Assembly: GCA_964469555.1 (NCBI GenBank)
Contig: CAYYAQ010000053.1
Span: forward strand, 1-31,239
DNA: 31,239 bases
Source: CAYYAQ01 sp964469555
Lineage (GTDB): Bacteria; Planctomycetota; UBA1135; UBA2386
Direction: 5' to 3'
Part shown: positions 1-7,277 of the stretch, piece by piece
How positions within the stretch are numbered: position 1 is the stretch's first letter
How the letters are laid out: every line of letters begins with the position of its first letter
Translations under genes and position numbers: made by a program
Notes under the pieces: model-generated
Database searches by the model: none
The model's input: only the letters and a program-made list of their open reading frames with translations
Told to the model about the DNA's origin: nothing

Positions 1-53
1 GGGTAGACGTTCGCCCGCAGACCCGCACGCGGAAATCGTCCAACCCGGCGTAG
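1..53 (+). CDS. 3' end of an unidentified upstream gene (partial)
   Basis: In the third forward frame an open stretch enters from the left edge and stops at TAG 51-53. It encodes only about 16 residues, ending in RTRKSSNPA, which is too short to identify. The stop lies 15 bases before the ATG of the YeeE/YedE-like fragment, and a GGGAG stretch (53-57) overlaps it, so the two look like successive cistrons of one operon. YeeE/YedE genes often follow rhodanese or metallo-hydrolase genes, but nothing here shows which this was. Confidence 0.3.
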   Translation, partial: VDVRPQTRTRKSSNPA

Positions 54-68
54 GGAGACTCTTCTTGC

Positions 69-239
69 ATGACCGCAACTCCCTTTACCCCGGTCGAAGC
101 CACGATCGGTGGCGTGATGATCGGAATCGCGAGCGCGTGGGCACTCGCCTTGAACGGCAAGGTGCCCAGCGATCCAGAACGAGTTGGGGGGGATAACCGC
201 CGTTCGAGATCGCTCGGGGGAACACAAGCCGCTCTATGA
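69..239 (+). pseudogene. YeeE/YedE (sulfur transport) family gene fragment, 5' end only
   Basis: The reading frame runs from ATG 69 to TGA 237-239 (56 residues). Residues 1-32 resemble the start of YeeE/YedE (DUF395) membrane proteins: a short polar N-terminus, then a first transmembrane helix rich in Gly/Ala/Ile ending in ALALNGKV. Family members continue with further transmembrane helices (over 100 residues in all), carry a conserved cysteine, and are linked to thiosulfate uptake. Here the family-like sequence stops at about nucleotide 164 and the remaining 24 residues are charged and unrelated. The frame then ends at the start of the folded RNA region. A GGGAG at 53-57 could serve as ribosome binding site. 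I read it as the broken 5' end of a once complete gene; a genuine 56-residue peptide is less likely. Confidence 0.55.
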
Positions 240-604
240 CAGGAGATTGAGTCCTGTCGACCCGAAACCGATTTCTGTGGACCTAACGGAACAATTGTAG
301 CGGGTGCGTCCGTCCGAAGGGTGAAAGCGGGAGTTCGCTCCCGCCCGCTCTCTCGGAAAGTGAATCCCAGCGAATTGGTGTCTCAGGACATCGGACGCAA
401 AGACTTGGCAACCGTCTTAGAGGGGTCTTATCGGTAGGACTTCGGTCCTGTGCCCGGTTGGTGTGAGCAAGACCAACCATGAGTCTTTCCGTTCTGTGAC
501 GCCAGCAATGTTCGTTGGGACCCTGTCTGTGCGGAGTGCGAGCCGCGCAGAAACTCTCGAACGAAGAGGGGCGACCATCCATGCAAGGTCGCCCCTCTGC
601 TTTT
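238..604 (+). ncRNA. Unassigned structured RNA with terminal intrinsic terminator
   Basis: No convincing protein is encoded here, but nearly the whole stretch pairs with itself. Local helices seen: 238-244/252-258 (7 bp), 264-267/272-275, 286-290/309-313, 327-333/338-344 (7 bp, UUCG loop), 377-382/387-392, 400-404/413-417, 436-440/445-449 (C(UUCG)G loop), 456-462/472-478 (7 bp), 527-534/543-550 (8 bp, one G-U) and 565-576/587-598 (12 bp terminator). A 10-bp long-range helix, 365-374 with 511-520, closes a multibranched domain, and 354-360 can pair with 485-491 as a crossing helix. I looked for RNase P RNA, tmRNA, SRP RNA, 6S, cobalamin and TPP riboswitch, group I and group II intron core motifs and found none. 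The 5' end is unknown and could lie anywhere from about 165 to 300. The structure is seen in the sequence; that it is expressed is inferred. Confidence 0.5.
565..604 (+). terminator. Intrinsic terminator of the structured RNA
   Basis: A perfect 12-bp stem (565-576 with 587-598, AGAGGGGCGACC on the left arm) encloses a 10-base loop and is followed by GCTTTT. The T-run lies on the + strand, so it ends transcription coming from the left, where the only content is the folded RNA region and the yeeE fragment. A second perfect 7-bp hairpin (605-611/618-624) begins right after the T-run. Confidence 0.75.
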
Positions 605-957
605 AACCCGTCCGTGAACGGGTTACGGCCTGCGGCTTCCGGAAGAGGGGGCGGAGGACGGCGTTCGCTGCGGATGACCGGAACGTAGGCCGGGTGCAGA
701 GGTCGCGATGCGAATCAGCGTCCCACTGACTCGGGGGCCGCCGCGACAAGTCTGGTACAAGGAAGAAGTTGTGCTCCGCGGAACGACGGACCGTTACACC
801 GACCGGCAATGCGCCCTTGTTATCGAGGACTTCCTCCGCGATGTGTCTTTGGAGCGTATTCGCGAATTGTGTCACTACCGTGGAAAGTGGGTAAGTGGGC
901 GAAACCGCGGGGGTTGCTCTCACTAGTGACGGGCTCAATGACGACGCGAATCACCGA
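605..957. other. Intergenic stretch with no convincing gene
   Basis: After the hairpin at 605-624 I see no recognisable gene. An open frame at 708-926 (+, 72 residues, ATG preceded by AGAGG) has a passably protein-like middle (RYTDRQCALVIEDFLRD) but a lower third-position GC than the neighbouring genes and no family I recognise. The antisense frame 603-938 is basic and of low complexity and looks like a shadow. A perfect 10-base palindrome, TCACTAGTGA, sits at 920-929. The stretch may be decayed sequence associated with the yeeE breakpoint. Confidence 0.4.
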
Positions 958-990
958 CACAAAACCGCCTGTGATAAGACCCGCAGGCGG
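958..990 (-). terminator. Intrinsic terminator of the FAD oxidoreductase gene
   Basis: On the minus strand CCGCCTG (990-984) pairs with CAGGCGG (971-965), a perfect 7-bp stem with a 12-base loop, followed by TTTTGTG. It lies 53 bases beyond the stop of the minus-strand oxidoreductase gene, in the right orientation to end that transcript. Confidence 0.65.
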
Positions 991-1043
991 CATCAATCTA
1001 CCCGCTACGTTCTAGCCAACTCGAGCCCCCTGCCAGGTGACGC

Positions 1044-2381
1044 TCACGCGAATTGCGGTCGGGCCGGATCTCCGGACGCTGCGATCTGCACGATGTGCTG
1101 ATGAACTTCCCGGGCCCGTGCGATGCACTGATCCGAGTTGTGGTACTCATACCGACCGAAACGGCCGAACGTGATGTACCCCGACGCATCGAACCACCCG
1201 CGCACCCGGGCGATTCTGGCCTCGAACTCGAGGTTCTGGTCGATGTAGGCGAACTTGCTGTTCGCCACGTGGGTCAGCATCACCTGTTCAGGACGCAGGA
1301 CGCCGGCGTTCCCGAGCTGCCCGATGAGCGTGTCGATCCACTCCTGCGTCGGCTCGATGTCGTCGCGGTGGGTGACCTCGGCCATGAACGAGCCGTGTCC
1401 TTCCGGTGCGTTGTGCGGCGAGTAGTTGCTGAAGTACGTCACGCGGTTCGCCGGGCTCTGCTCGGGGAACGGCAGGTAGATCCACGACAGGTCTTGCAAT
1501 GGCTCGTCGATCTTCACGCCGATCAGCACGTTCACCAGTGAGATGGGCCGCAGCTCCTGGATCTCGTTGCGGATGTCCGCAGGGATTCCTTCGATGCACG
1601 GCTCGATGAGCGGCAGCGGGACCGTGTTGACGACCAGGTCGAACTCCTCGCCGTTGACCACGTAGCCAGATCCGCTCTGGCGCACGTTCTCGATCGCTGT
1701 GTTGACGCGGAGTTCGAAGCCCCCGTCCCGGACCGTGCCGACGACCATCGCCTCGAAGCCCCCCTTCTGGGGGAACCAGAACACGGCCTGGTGGGTGTAG
1801 CCCTCGCTCTTCACGCCGACCGCGGAACTCAGGATGTCCCGAACTGGCGCCTCGGGCACGCGGCCCGCCACCCAGCCGCTGCTCATGGTCGCGAGGTCGC
1901 ACTTCCAGATCTTCTCGTTGTAAGGAACCATGAAGTGGTCCGCGAAGCCCTGGCCCATGCGCCACATGATCCAGTCCTTGAAGTTCTCCGGGCACGGCGC
2001 CCCGAGCTTGCGTTCGACGTGAGACTCGATGTAGCCGTCCATGCAGTCGACGATCGCGTCCTTGGTCAGGTGCCCGACGCCGTTCTCGAACGGATACGGC
2101 ACCCAGCGGTCGTGCCAGCGGATCTTCGTATTGCGGTTCGCCTGGTGCACGGCGTCCTCACCGCCGACCCGATCGATCATCCAGCCCAGCACGTCCTTGT
2201 CCTTGCTGAACATGATGTGTCCGCCAGCCTCGTCGAACGTGAACCCATCGACGTTCTGCGACTTGCACAGGCCCCCTGCCCGATCGGTCTTCTCCAGGAC
2301 GACGACCTGATGGCCGTCGGCGGCGAGGAGTCGAGCTAGGGTCGTGCCGGAGATACCGGCGCCAAGGATGGCGATCTTCAA
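1044..2381 (-). CDS. FAD-dependent amine-oxidase-like oxidoreductase (NAD(P)-binding Rossmann)
   Basis: The predicted protein has 445 residues. It opens directly with a dinucleotide-binding beta-alpha-beta unit (KIAILGAGISGTTLARLL), then EKTDRAGGLCKS and DEAGGHIMF, the pattern of the NAD_binding_8/amino-oxidase superfamily that includes protoporphyrinogen oxidase and UDP-galactopyranose mutase. A mid-protein PYNEKIWKCDL segment is typical of the branch found in polysaccharide-related clusters. It probably oxidises or isomerises a substrate in the cytoplasm using bound FAD; the substrate cannot be told. I chose TTG 2381 because GGAG lies six bases upstream and the Rossmann motif begins one codon later. 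An ATG at 2480 would add 33 non-conserved residues overlapping the divergent MFS gene. It is transcribed alone and ends at the terminator near 975. Confidence 0.75.
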   Translation of the reverse strand: MKIAILGAGISGTTLARLLAADGHQVVVLEKTDRAGGLCKSQNVDGFTFDEAGGHIMFSKDKDVLGWMIDRVGGEDAVHQANRNTKIRWHDRWVPYPFENGVGHLTKDAIVDCMDGYIESHVERKLGAPCPENFKDWIMWRMGQGFADHFMVPYNEKIWKCDLATMSSGWVAGRVPEAPVRDILSSAVGVKSEGYTHQAVFWFPQKGGFEAMVVGTVRDGGFELRVNTAIENVRQSGSGYVVNGEEFDLVVNTVPLPLIEPCIEGIPADIRNEIQELRPISLVNVLIGVKIDEPLQDLSWIYLPFPEQSPANRVTYFSNYSPHNAPEGHGSFMAEVTHRDDIEPTQEWIDTLIGQLGNAGVLRPEQVMLTHVANSKFAYIDQNLEFEARIARVRGWFDASGYITFGRFGRYEYHNSDQCIARAREVHQHIVQIAASGDPARPQFA

Positions 2382-2505
2382 GAGTGGCTCCGCAAGGGGG
2401 GTATGAACGATGGCTGGTCGGACGGAGAAGCCTACCCGCGACTGCCACGACGGGAAGGACTCCATCGGGGCGAAAGTCACCTGTTCGGAAGCCGCGGTAG
2501 CAACG

Positions 2506-2511
2506 TAGAAT
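2506..2511 (+). promoter_or_regulatory. Possible -10 element (TAGAAT) for the transport operon
   Basis: TAGAAT lies eight bases before the preferred TTG start (2520) of the MFS gene. A start point 6-8 bases downstream would give a transcript with little or no leader. I see no good -35 box, so the assignment rests on position and a 5/6 match to TATAAT. Confidence 0.3.
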
Positions 2512-2519
2512 CCCGCGCC

Positions 2520-3707
2520 TTGTCTGACCCCTCGTCGCCATCCTCGTCCAGACCTGGTGAACTCCCGCCGGCAGCCGAGCGCATGGCCATCCTGGCGCTG
2601 GGTTCGGGGGCGTTCGTGATGGCACTGAATGCCAACGTGATGGCGGCGCTGCTGCCGTACCTCCGGGAACTACCGGAGATGGCGGGTGAGGACTTCGGCA
2701 ACCTCGTCGGGGCGGCGGGGCTGGCGGGCGCGATCGGTGCTTTCCTGCTGGGGCCGCTCGTCGACTGGTACGGTCGGCGTCCCCCGATGGTGATCGGGAT
2801 GGTCGTCTTCAGCCTCGCGAGCTTCGCCCACGTGTTCGCGACGAGCTTCGACCAGCTGATGTGGGCGCGCGCAGCGACCGGGTTCGCCGGTGGGGTCGTG
2901 TACGCGAGCGCTTCGGCGGCGGTGGCGGATCTCGTCCCGTACGAACGTCGCGGCAAGGCCATGGGGCTGTTCACGGCGGGGATGTTCCTCGGGTTGCCGG
3001 TGGGGCTTCCACTGGCCGGCGTGTTCGCGAACTACGGCCACTGGGAGTGGGTGTACATCCTGCAAGGGGTCATCGGGCTGTTCGCGATGTTTGCGATGCG
3101 CGCCTACCTCCCGGTCGGCCTCGGCAAGGGCAAGGCGTTCTTCGAGAACCTCCCCAAGCTCGCGACGAAGGACGTGTTTGGCGCGCTCGGTTCGGTGCTC
3201 CTCTACGTCGGCTCGTTCTTCACCGCGGTGCAGTTCGCGGGAGGGTGGCTCGACGACTCTGGCCTCTTGATCAAGAAGAACCAGTGGGCAGTGTGGGTCG
3301 TTCTCGGGTTGTGCGCCGCCGCCGGCAGCCTCTTCCTGGCGAGGATCAGTGACCGCATCGGGAAACGAAACTGGACGAACATCACGTGCGTCGTCGTCGC
3401 GGGGTGCCTGTTCGCGCTGTCCTTCGTCGACTCCATGATCGGACTGCTCGTCGTCGGCATCCCGCTGGCGGCCGTCTCCGCGGCGCGCACCGGGCCGTTC
3501 CAGGCGTTGATCTCAGAACTCGTGCCATCCGACACGCGGGGCACGCTGATGGGGATCCGCAGCGCCGCGGTCAATCTGGGAACGGGTCTCTTTCCTGTGC
3601 TCGTCACCAAGTTCGGGAGCGATGGCTACGACGAGACTCTGTATCTTTCGTCGTGCGGCGTGATGGGCGCGCTTGTGTTGGTCGTGCTACTGGTGAAGAA
3701 ACAATGA
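2520..3707 (+). CDS. Major facilitator superfamily transporter
   Basis: The predicted product is about 395 residues with roughly twelve hydrophobic segments in two halves. After the second helix comes the MFS loop (LVDWYGRRPPMVIG, the GxLxDrxGRR-type motif), repeated in weaker form in the second half (RISDRIGKRN). It is an inner-membrane secondary carrier whose substrate cannot be predicted. TTG 2520 gives a short polar N-terminus before the first helix; an ATG at 2403 would add 39 residues overlapping the divergent gene, and ATG 2583 would start at the first helix. Its stop overlaps the next start (ATGA at 3704-3707), so translation is probably coupled to the small membrane peptide and the Na+/solute symporter downstream. 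Two different carriers in one operon suggests uptake and processing of one compound or its relatives. Confidence 0.8.
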   Translation: MSDPSSPSSSRPGELPPAAERMAILALGSGAFVMALNANVMAALLPYLRELPEMAGEDFGNLVGAAGLAGAIGAFLLGPLVDWYGRRPPMVIGMVVFSLASFAHVFATSFDQLMWARAATGFAGGVVYASASAAVADLVPYERRGKAMGLFTAGMFLGLPVGLPLAGVFANYGHWEWVYILQGVIGLFAMFAMRAYLPVGLGKGKAFFENLPKLATKDVFGALGSVLLYVGSFFTAVQFAGGWLDDSGLLIKKNQWAVWVVLGLCAAAGSLFLARISDRIGKRNWTNITCVVVAGCLFALSFVDSMIGLLVVGIPLAAVSAARTGPFQALISELVPSDTRGTLMGIRSAAVNLGTGLFPVLVTKFGSDGYDETLYLSSCGVMGALVLVVLLVKKQ

Positions 3708-3838
3708 GCGAAACCCAGAAGGCTCCACTTGGCTCGTGGCCCCGCTTCTACGCGCTGACTTGCGTGGTCGCCGTGGTCTACATCGCCCTGCTCTACTGGT
3801 TTACCGCCGTGTTCAACAACCCCGGCGGCGCCGCGTGA
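3704..3838 (+). CDS. 44-residue single-helix membrane peptide between two transporters
   Basis: ATG 3704 overlaps the MFS stop (ATGA) and the frame closes at TGA 3836-3838, which overlaps the symporter's GTG (GTGA at 3835-3838). The peptide has a polar N-terminus (MSETQKAPLGSWPRF), one hydrophobic helix of about 21 residues (ALTCVVAVVYIALLYWFTAVF) and a short NNPGGAA tail. The double four-base overlap and the clean membrane-peptide composition argue for a real gene. Small one- or two-helix proteins precede some SSS symporters (DUF4212- and DUF3311-like partners), but I do not recognise this one. A role as symporter subunit or assembly factor is inferred from position. Confidence 0.7.
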   Translation: MSETQKAPLGSWPRFYALTCVVAVVYIALLYWFTAVFNNPGGAA

Positions 3839-5601
3839 GCTGGATCGACTGGATCGTGTTCGCGAGCTTCCTGACCTACGTCGTCGTCGACGGCATTCGC
3901 AAGGGGCGGGGGACGAAGACGCTCGAGGGCTACTTCGCCGGCGGGCGCTCGATCCCGTGGTGGGCAGCCGGCCTCTCGATCATGGCGACGCAGGCGTCGG
4001 CGATCACGGTCATCGGCACGACCGGACAGGGCTACGAATCGGGGATGGAGTTCGTGCAGATCTACCTGGGTCTCGCGTTCGCGATGGTGCTGCTCAGCAT
4101 CTTCTTCGTGCCGATGTACCGCCGGTCGCCGATCCTCACGGCGTACGAGTATCTGGAAGAGCGATTCGACGCCCGCACGCGGACGATGGCGAGCATCATC
4201 TTCCTGTTGTCGCGCTGCCTCGCGTTCGGGGTCGTGATCTACGCACCGGCGGTCGTGATGTCCGCGTTGCTCGAAGTCGACCTCCTGCTCACGGTGCTGT
4301 TCATCGGCGTCCTGACGACGATCTACACGATGCTCGGTGGCGTGAAGGCCGTGATCGCGACGGACGTCAAGCAGATGACGGTGATCATCGGTGGCCTCGT
4401 GCTGGTCCTCATCATCCTCCTGGTCAAGGTCGTCCCGACGTTCGGCTTCTTTGGTGTGCTCGACGTGCTCGGCGCCACGGGCAAGCTCAACGCCGTCGAG
4501 TTCGAACCCGCGAGCACCAATTTCTGGCCGCGTCTGTCGGAGTACATCACCGGTCCGCTCGATCGGGGCGAATCGAGCTTCTGGAACGACAAGTACAACT
4601 TCTGGTCCGGGACGTTCGGCGGGTTGTTCCTGATGCTGTCCTACTTCGGATGTGACCAGACCCAGGTACAGCGCATCCTGACGAATGCGACCGCCGATGA
4701 GAGCCGCAAGGCGTTGCTCCTGTCCGCGTTCGTCAAGGTGCCGATGCAGGCCGTCGTATTGTTCATCGGCGTGATGCTCTACGCGTTCTACGTGATCGAG
4801 GGCAGCCCGCTGCTCTTCAACCCGAACGATCGGGAGGCGGTCAAGACGGATCAGAGTAGTCCGCGCTACGCGCAGTACGAGTTGGGCCACGAGGCGGCCA
4901 AGAAGCGTCGGAAAGAGATGGCGCTGCGGATCGCGAAGTCGGACTCCTCACCGGAGGTGCTGGCTGCATTCCGGAAGAGCACGAAGGAGATCGCGGAACT
5001 TCGGAAAGCCTCACGTCATCTCGTGCTGGAGGAGAAGGAGGGTCTCGATGACAGCATCGACACCAGAAAGACCCCGAAGGACACCAACTACATCTTCCCG
5101 GCATTCCTCCTCGACCACGTACCGGTGGTGCTTCTCGGCTTGATGATGGCGGCCATTTTCGCCGCGATGATGTCGAGTGCCGACTCCGCGCTGAACGCGC
5201 TGACAGCGTCCTCCGTCGTCGACATCTACAAACGGTGGTTCAATCCAGGGGCGGACGAGGCCCAGTCCCTCTTCGCCAGCAAGGTCACGACGGTCTTTTG
5301 GGGGGTCGCTGCGACGGGAGCGGCGCTCATGTTCCAGGGCACGGGCTCGGTGATCGAAGTGGTCAACAAGGTCGGCTCTTTCTTCTACGGCAGCCTGCTC
5401 GGAGTTTTCGTGCTTGGTCTGGCGTCGCGCCACGCGGGTCCCACTGCGGGCTTCCTCGGTTTGATCGGTGGGATGGTGTTCGTGTTGGTCACGCACCTCA
5501 CTCTAGACGTGCAGTTCCTCTGGTACAACGTGATCGGTTGTGTCGGCGTGCTCATCGTCGGAGGCATTGCAACCCTGGCCGGAAGCCGTCGCGTCAGCTA
5601 G
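3835..5601 (+). CDS. Sodium:solute symporter (SSS family)
   Basis: The protein has 588 residues starting at GTG 3835, in a GTGA overlap with the small membrane peptide. The N-terminal part has the SSS hallmarks: KTLEGYFAGGRSIPWWAAGLSIMATQASAITVIGTTGQGY, where the first helices form the Na+ site. GGVKAVIATDVKQM and, near the end, MMAAIFAAMMSSADSALNALTASSVVDIYKR complete the pattern. It should couple Na+ entry to uptake of an organic solute at the inner membrane; the solute is unknown. Between helices in the middle (about residues 331-420) is a long charged loop with EAAKKRRKEMALRIAK and EIAELRKASRHLVLEEKE, likely helical and outside the membrane. The stop (TAG 5599-5601) overlaps the convergent mutM stop by four bases. 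Confidence 0.9.
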   Translation: MSWIDWIVFASFLTYVVVDGIRKGRGTKTLEGYFAGGRSIPWWAAGLSIMATQASAITVIGTTGQGYESGMEFVQIYLGLAFAMVLLSIFFVPMYRRSPILTAYEYLEERFDARTRTMASIIFLLSRCLAFGVVIYAPAVVMSALLEVDLLLTVLFIGVLTTIYTMLGGVKAVIATDVKQMTVIIGGLVLVLIILLVKVVPTFGFFGVLDVLGATGKLNAVEFEPASTNFWPRLSEYITGPLDRGESSFWNDKYNFWSGTFGGLFLMLSYFGCDQTQVQRILTNATADESRKALLLSAFVKVPMQAVVLFIGVMLYAFYVIEGSPLLFNPNDREAVKTDQSSPRYAQYELGHEAAKKRRKEMALRIAKSDSSPEVLAAFRKSTKEIAELRKASRHLVLEEKEGLDDSIDTRKTPKDTNYIFPAFLLDHVPVVLLGLMMAAIFAAMMSSADSALNALTASSVVDIYKRWFNPGADEAQSLFASKVTTVFWGVAATGAALMFQGTGSVIEVVNKVGSFFYGSLLGVFVLGLASRHAGPTAGFLGLIGGMVFVLVTHLTLDVQFLWYNVIGCVGVLIVGGIATLAGSRRVS

Positions 5602-6434
5602 GTCTGGCAGGACGGGCAGTAGTAGGTCGAGCGCCCCCCGTCGACCGTCTGTTTGATCGGCGTACGGCACTGCCGGCAGCGTTCGCCTCTGCGGTCGTAG
5701 ACCATCAGCTCGCGCTGGAAGTAGCCGCTGTCCTCTTCCACTCCCACGTAGTCGCGAATCGTCGTACCTCCGGCCTTCAGCGCGCGCTCGAGAATCGTGC
5801 GGGCCGAGTCGGTCAAACGGTGGCATTCGTCGCGCGTCAGTCGGCGCGCCGCCTTGCGCGGTCGGATACCCGCGAGGAAACACGTCTCCGACGCGTAGAT
5901 GTTGCCGATGCCGACGACGTTCTTCGCGTCCATGAGGAAGACCTTGGTGGCGACTTTGCGCTTGCGAGTGCGGCGGAAGAGATACTCGCCGTCGAAGTCG
6001 GGGCCGAGGGGTTCGGGGCCGAGGTCGCGGAACAGCTTGTGGGCATCGAGGTCCGCCGCGTCGATCACGTCCAGCATCCCGAATCGCCGCGCGTCGACGT
6101 AGCGGAGCACGCAGCTGCCGAAGTCCATGCGCCAGTGTTCATGATCCCGCCAGGCGGCGTTTCGCGCGTTCTTCCCCGTGTCGACCCACAACCGCCCGCT
6201 CATCCCGAGGTGGATCATCGCGATGGGCTGGTCTGGACCATCGAACTGGAGCTTCAAGTACTTCGATCGCCGCGCCGTGCCGACGCAGCGCCGAGACTCC
6301 AGATCGTGGCACCGTTCAACCGGGATCGGCCACCGCAGGTCTTCACGACGGAGGGTCACGCTACGCAGCCGCCGACCCGGTAGGTAGCGGTCGATGCCTC
6401 TGCGGACGGTTTCGACTTCGGGAAGTTCAGGCAC
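5598..6434 (-). CDS. mutM: Formamidopyrimidine-DNA glycosylase (Fpg/MutM)
   Basis: The protein has 278 residues, the normal Fpg length. It starts MPELPEVETV, in which Pro2 is the Schiff-base nucleophile and Glu3 the catalytic acid once the initiator Met is removed. Lys58 (RRSKYLKL) matches the conserved DNA-binding lysine. The helix-two-turn-helix region reads VVGIGNIYASETCFLAGIRP. The C-terminal zinc finger is complete: Cys253, Cys256, Cys273 and Cys276, with Arg268 in the beta-hairpin. It excises 8-oxoguanine and FaPy lesions and cleaves the AP site (base excision repair, cytoplasm). It stands alone on the minus strand, convergent with the symporter gene with a four-base stop overlap (CTAG), and 84 bases from the divergent ABC operon start. 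Confidence 0.95.
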   Translation of the reverse strand: MPELPEVETVRRGIDRYLPGRRLRSVTLRREDLRWPIPVERCHDLESRRCVGTARRSKYLKLQFDGPDQPIAMIHLGMSGRLWVDTGKNARNAAWRDHEHWRMDFGSCVLRYVDARRFGMLDVIDAADLDAHKLFRDLGPEPLGPDFDGEYLFRRTRKRKVATKVFLMDAKNVVGIGNIYASETCFLAGIRPRKAARRLTRDECHRLTDSARTILERALKAGGTTIRDYVGVEEDSGYFQRELMVYDRRGERCRQCRTPIKQTVDGGRSTYYCPSCQT

Positions 6435-6518
6435 GGGGATCGGATGCTGGCGAAGCCGCCCACATCTTGCAAGGCCTGGCTCGGGTTCTCAGTTCGTGTC
6501 CGGCAACGCCCGGTTACG

Positions 6519-7277
6519 ATGGCCGTGTCCATGCTGGAACTCGTCGACGTCCACAAGCACCTCGGGGACAAGCTCGTGTTGCACCCGCTTGACCTCGAAG
6601 TCCCGGCTGGAAAGACGCTCGTCGTGCTCGGTCCCAGTGGCTGCGGCAAGTCGACGATGATCCGGTTGATGAACGGATTGCTGCGACCGGACTCGGGCGC
6701 GGTGTATTTCGATGGCGAGATGCTCCTCGTCAACAACGTGGCGCCTGTTCGACGACGGATGGGTTACGTGATCCAGGGTGGCGGCCTGTTCCCGCACCTG
6801 ACCGCGCGGCAGAACATGACGTTGGTCGCGCGGCACCTCGGCCACGACGCGAGTGCCATGGCGAAGCGCGTCGAAGAACTTCGCAAACTCACGAGTTTTC
6901 CCGGCGACGGACTGGATCGTTACCCGCGGGAACTCTCCGGCGGGCAACGACAGCGGGTCAGCTTGATGCGCGCGTTGTTCCTGGATCCTGAACTCCTGCT
7001 TCTGGATGAGCCGCTGGGGGCACTCGACCCCATGATCCGCAGCGAGCTGCAAGACGACCTGCGTCGCATCTTCTGGGAGCTCGGCAAGACAGTCGTACTC
7101 GTCACGCACGATCTCTCCGAGGCCGCGTTCTTCGCCGACGACGTCGTGTTGATGCGGGATGGCGTCGTGGTGCAACGGGGACCGTTGGTGGATCTGTTGC
7201 AAGATCCCGCCGACGCGTTCGTTACGCGGTTCGTCAACGCGCAGCGCACGGACTGGATGGGGGGTGCGCAGCGATGA
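6519..7277 (+). CDS. ABC transporter ATPase, quaternary-amine/choline uptake type
   Basis: The protein has 252 residues. Walker A is GPSGCGKST (38-46), the Q-loop YVIQGG (Gln86), the signature LSGGQRQR (139-146), Walker B LLLLDEPLGALD (159-170) and the switch histidine His197 (VTHDLSEA). The sequence style (VIQGGGLFPHLTARQNM) is that of the OpuCA/ProV/EgtUA group. Unlike OpuAA/OpuCA it ends after the nucleotide-binding domain, with no C-terminal CBS pair, so osmotic gating through CBS domains is absent. ATG 6519 is preferred; ATG 6531 is possible and the longer frame back to 6444 looks non-coding. Its stop overlaps the next gene's ATG (ATGA at 7274), so the ATPase is coupled to its membrane partner. 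Confidence 0.9.
   Translation: MAVSMLELVDVHKHLGDKLVLHPLDLEVPAGKTLVVLGPSGCGKSTMIRLMNGLLRPDSGAVYFDGEMLLVNNVAPVRRRMGYVIQGGGLFPHLTARQNMTLVARHLGHDASAMAKRVEELRKLTSFPGDGLDRYPRELSGGQRQRVSLMRALFLDPELLLLDEPLGALDPMIRSELQDDLRRIFWELGKTVVLVTHDLSEAAFFADDVVLMRDGVVVQRGPLVDLLQDPADAFVTRFVNAQRTDWMGGAQR

Noticed and set aside
304..308. GTGCG as the 5' end of a group II intron
   Set aside because: No domain V hairpin or maturase gene follows, and the terminator at 565-604 ends the element.
238..604. RNase P RNA, tmRNA, SRP RNA, 6S or riboswitch as identity of the folded region
   Set aside because: GGAAAG at 355 and GGGTGAAAG at 319 recall RNase P blocks, but the full GAGGAAAGUCCGG and ACAGAA..CCGGCUUA elements are absent and the order is wrong. 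tmRNA ends, the SRP GGAAG loop and riboswitch boxes are also absent.
603..938. A 111-residue minus-strand frame
   Set aside because: It has low-complexity Arg/Pro/Ser content, no ribosome binding site, and overlaps the T-run and hairpin of the terminator region.
5235..6383. A 382-residue + strand frame
   Set aside because: It covers the symporter end out of frame and mutM in antisense, and has shadow-like composition.
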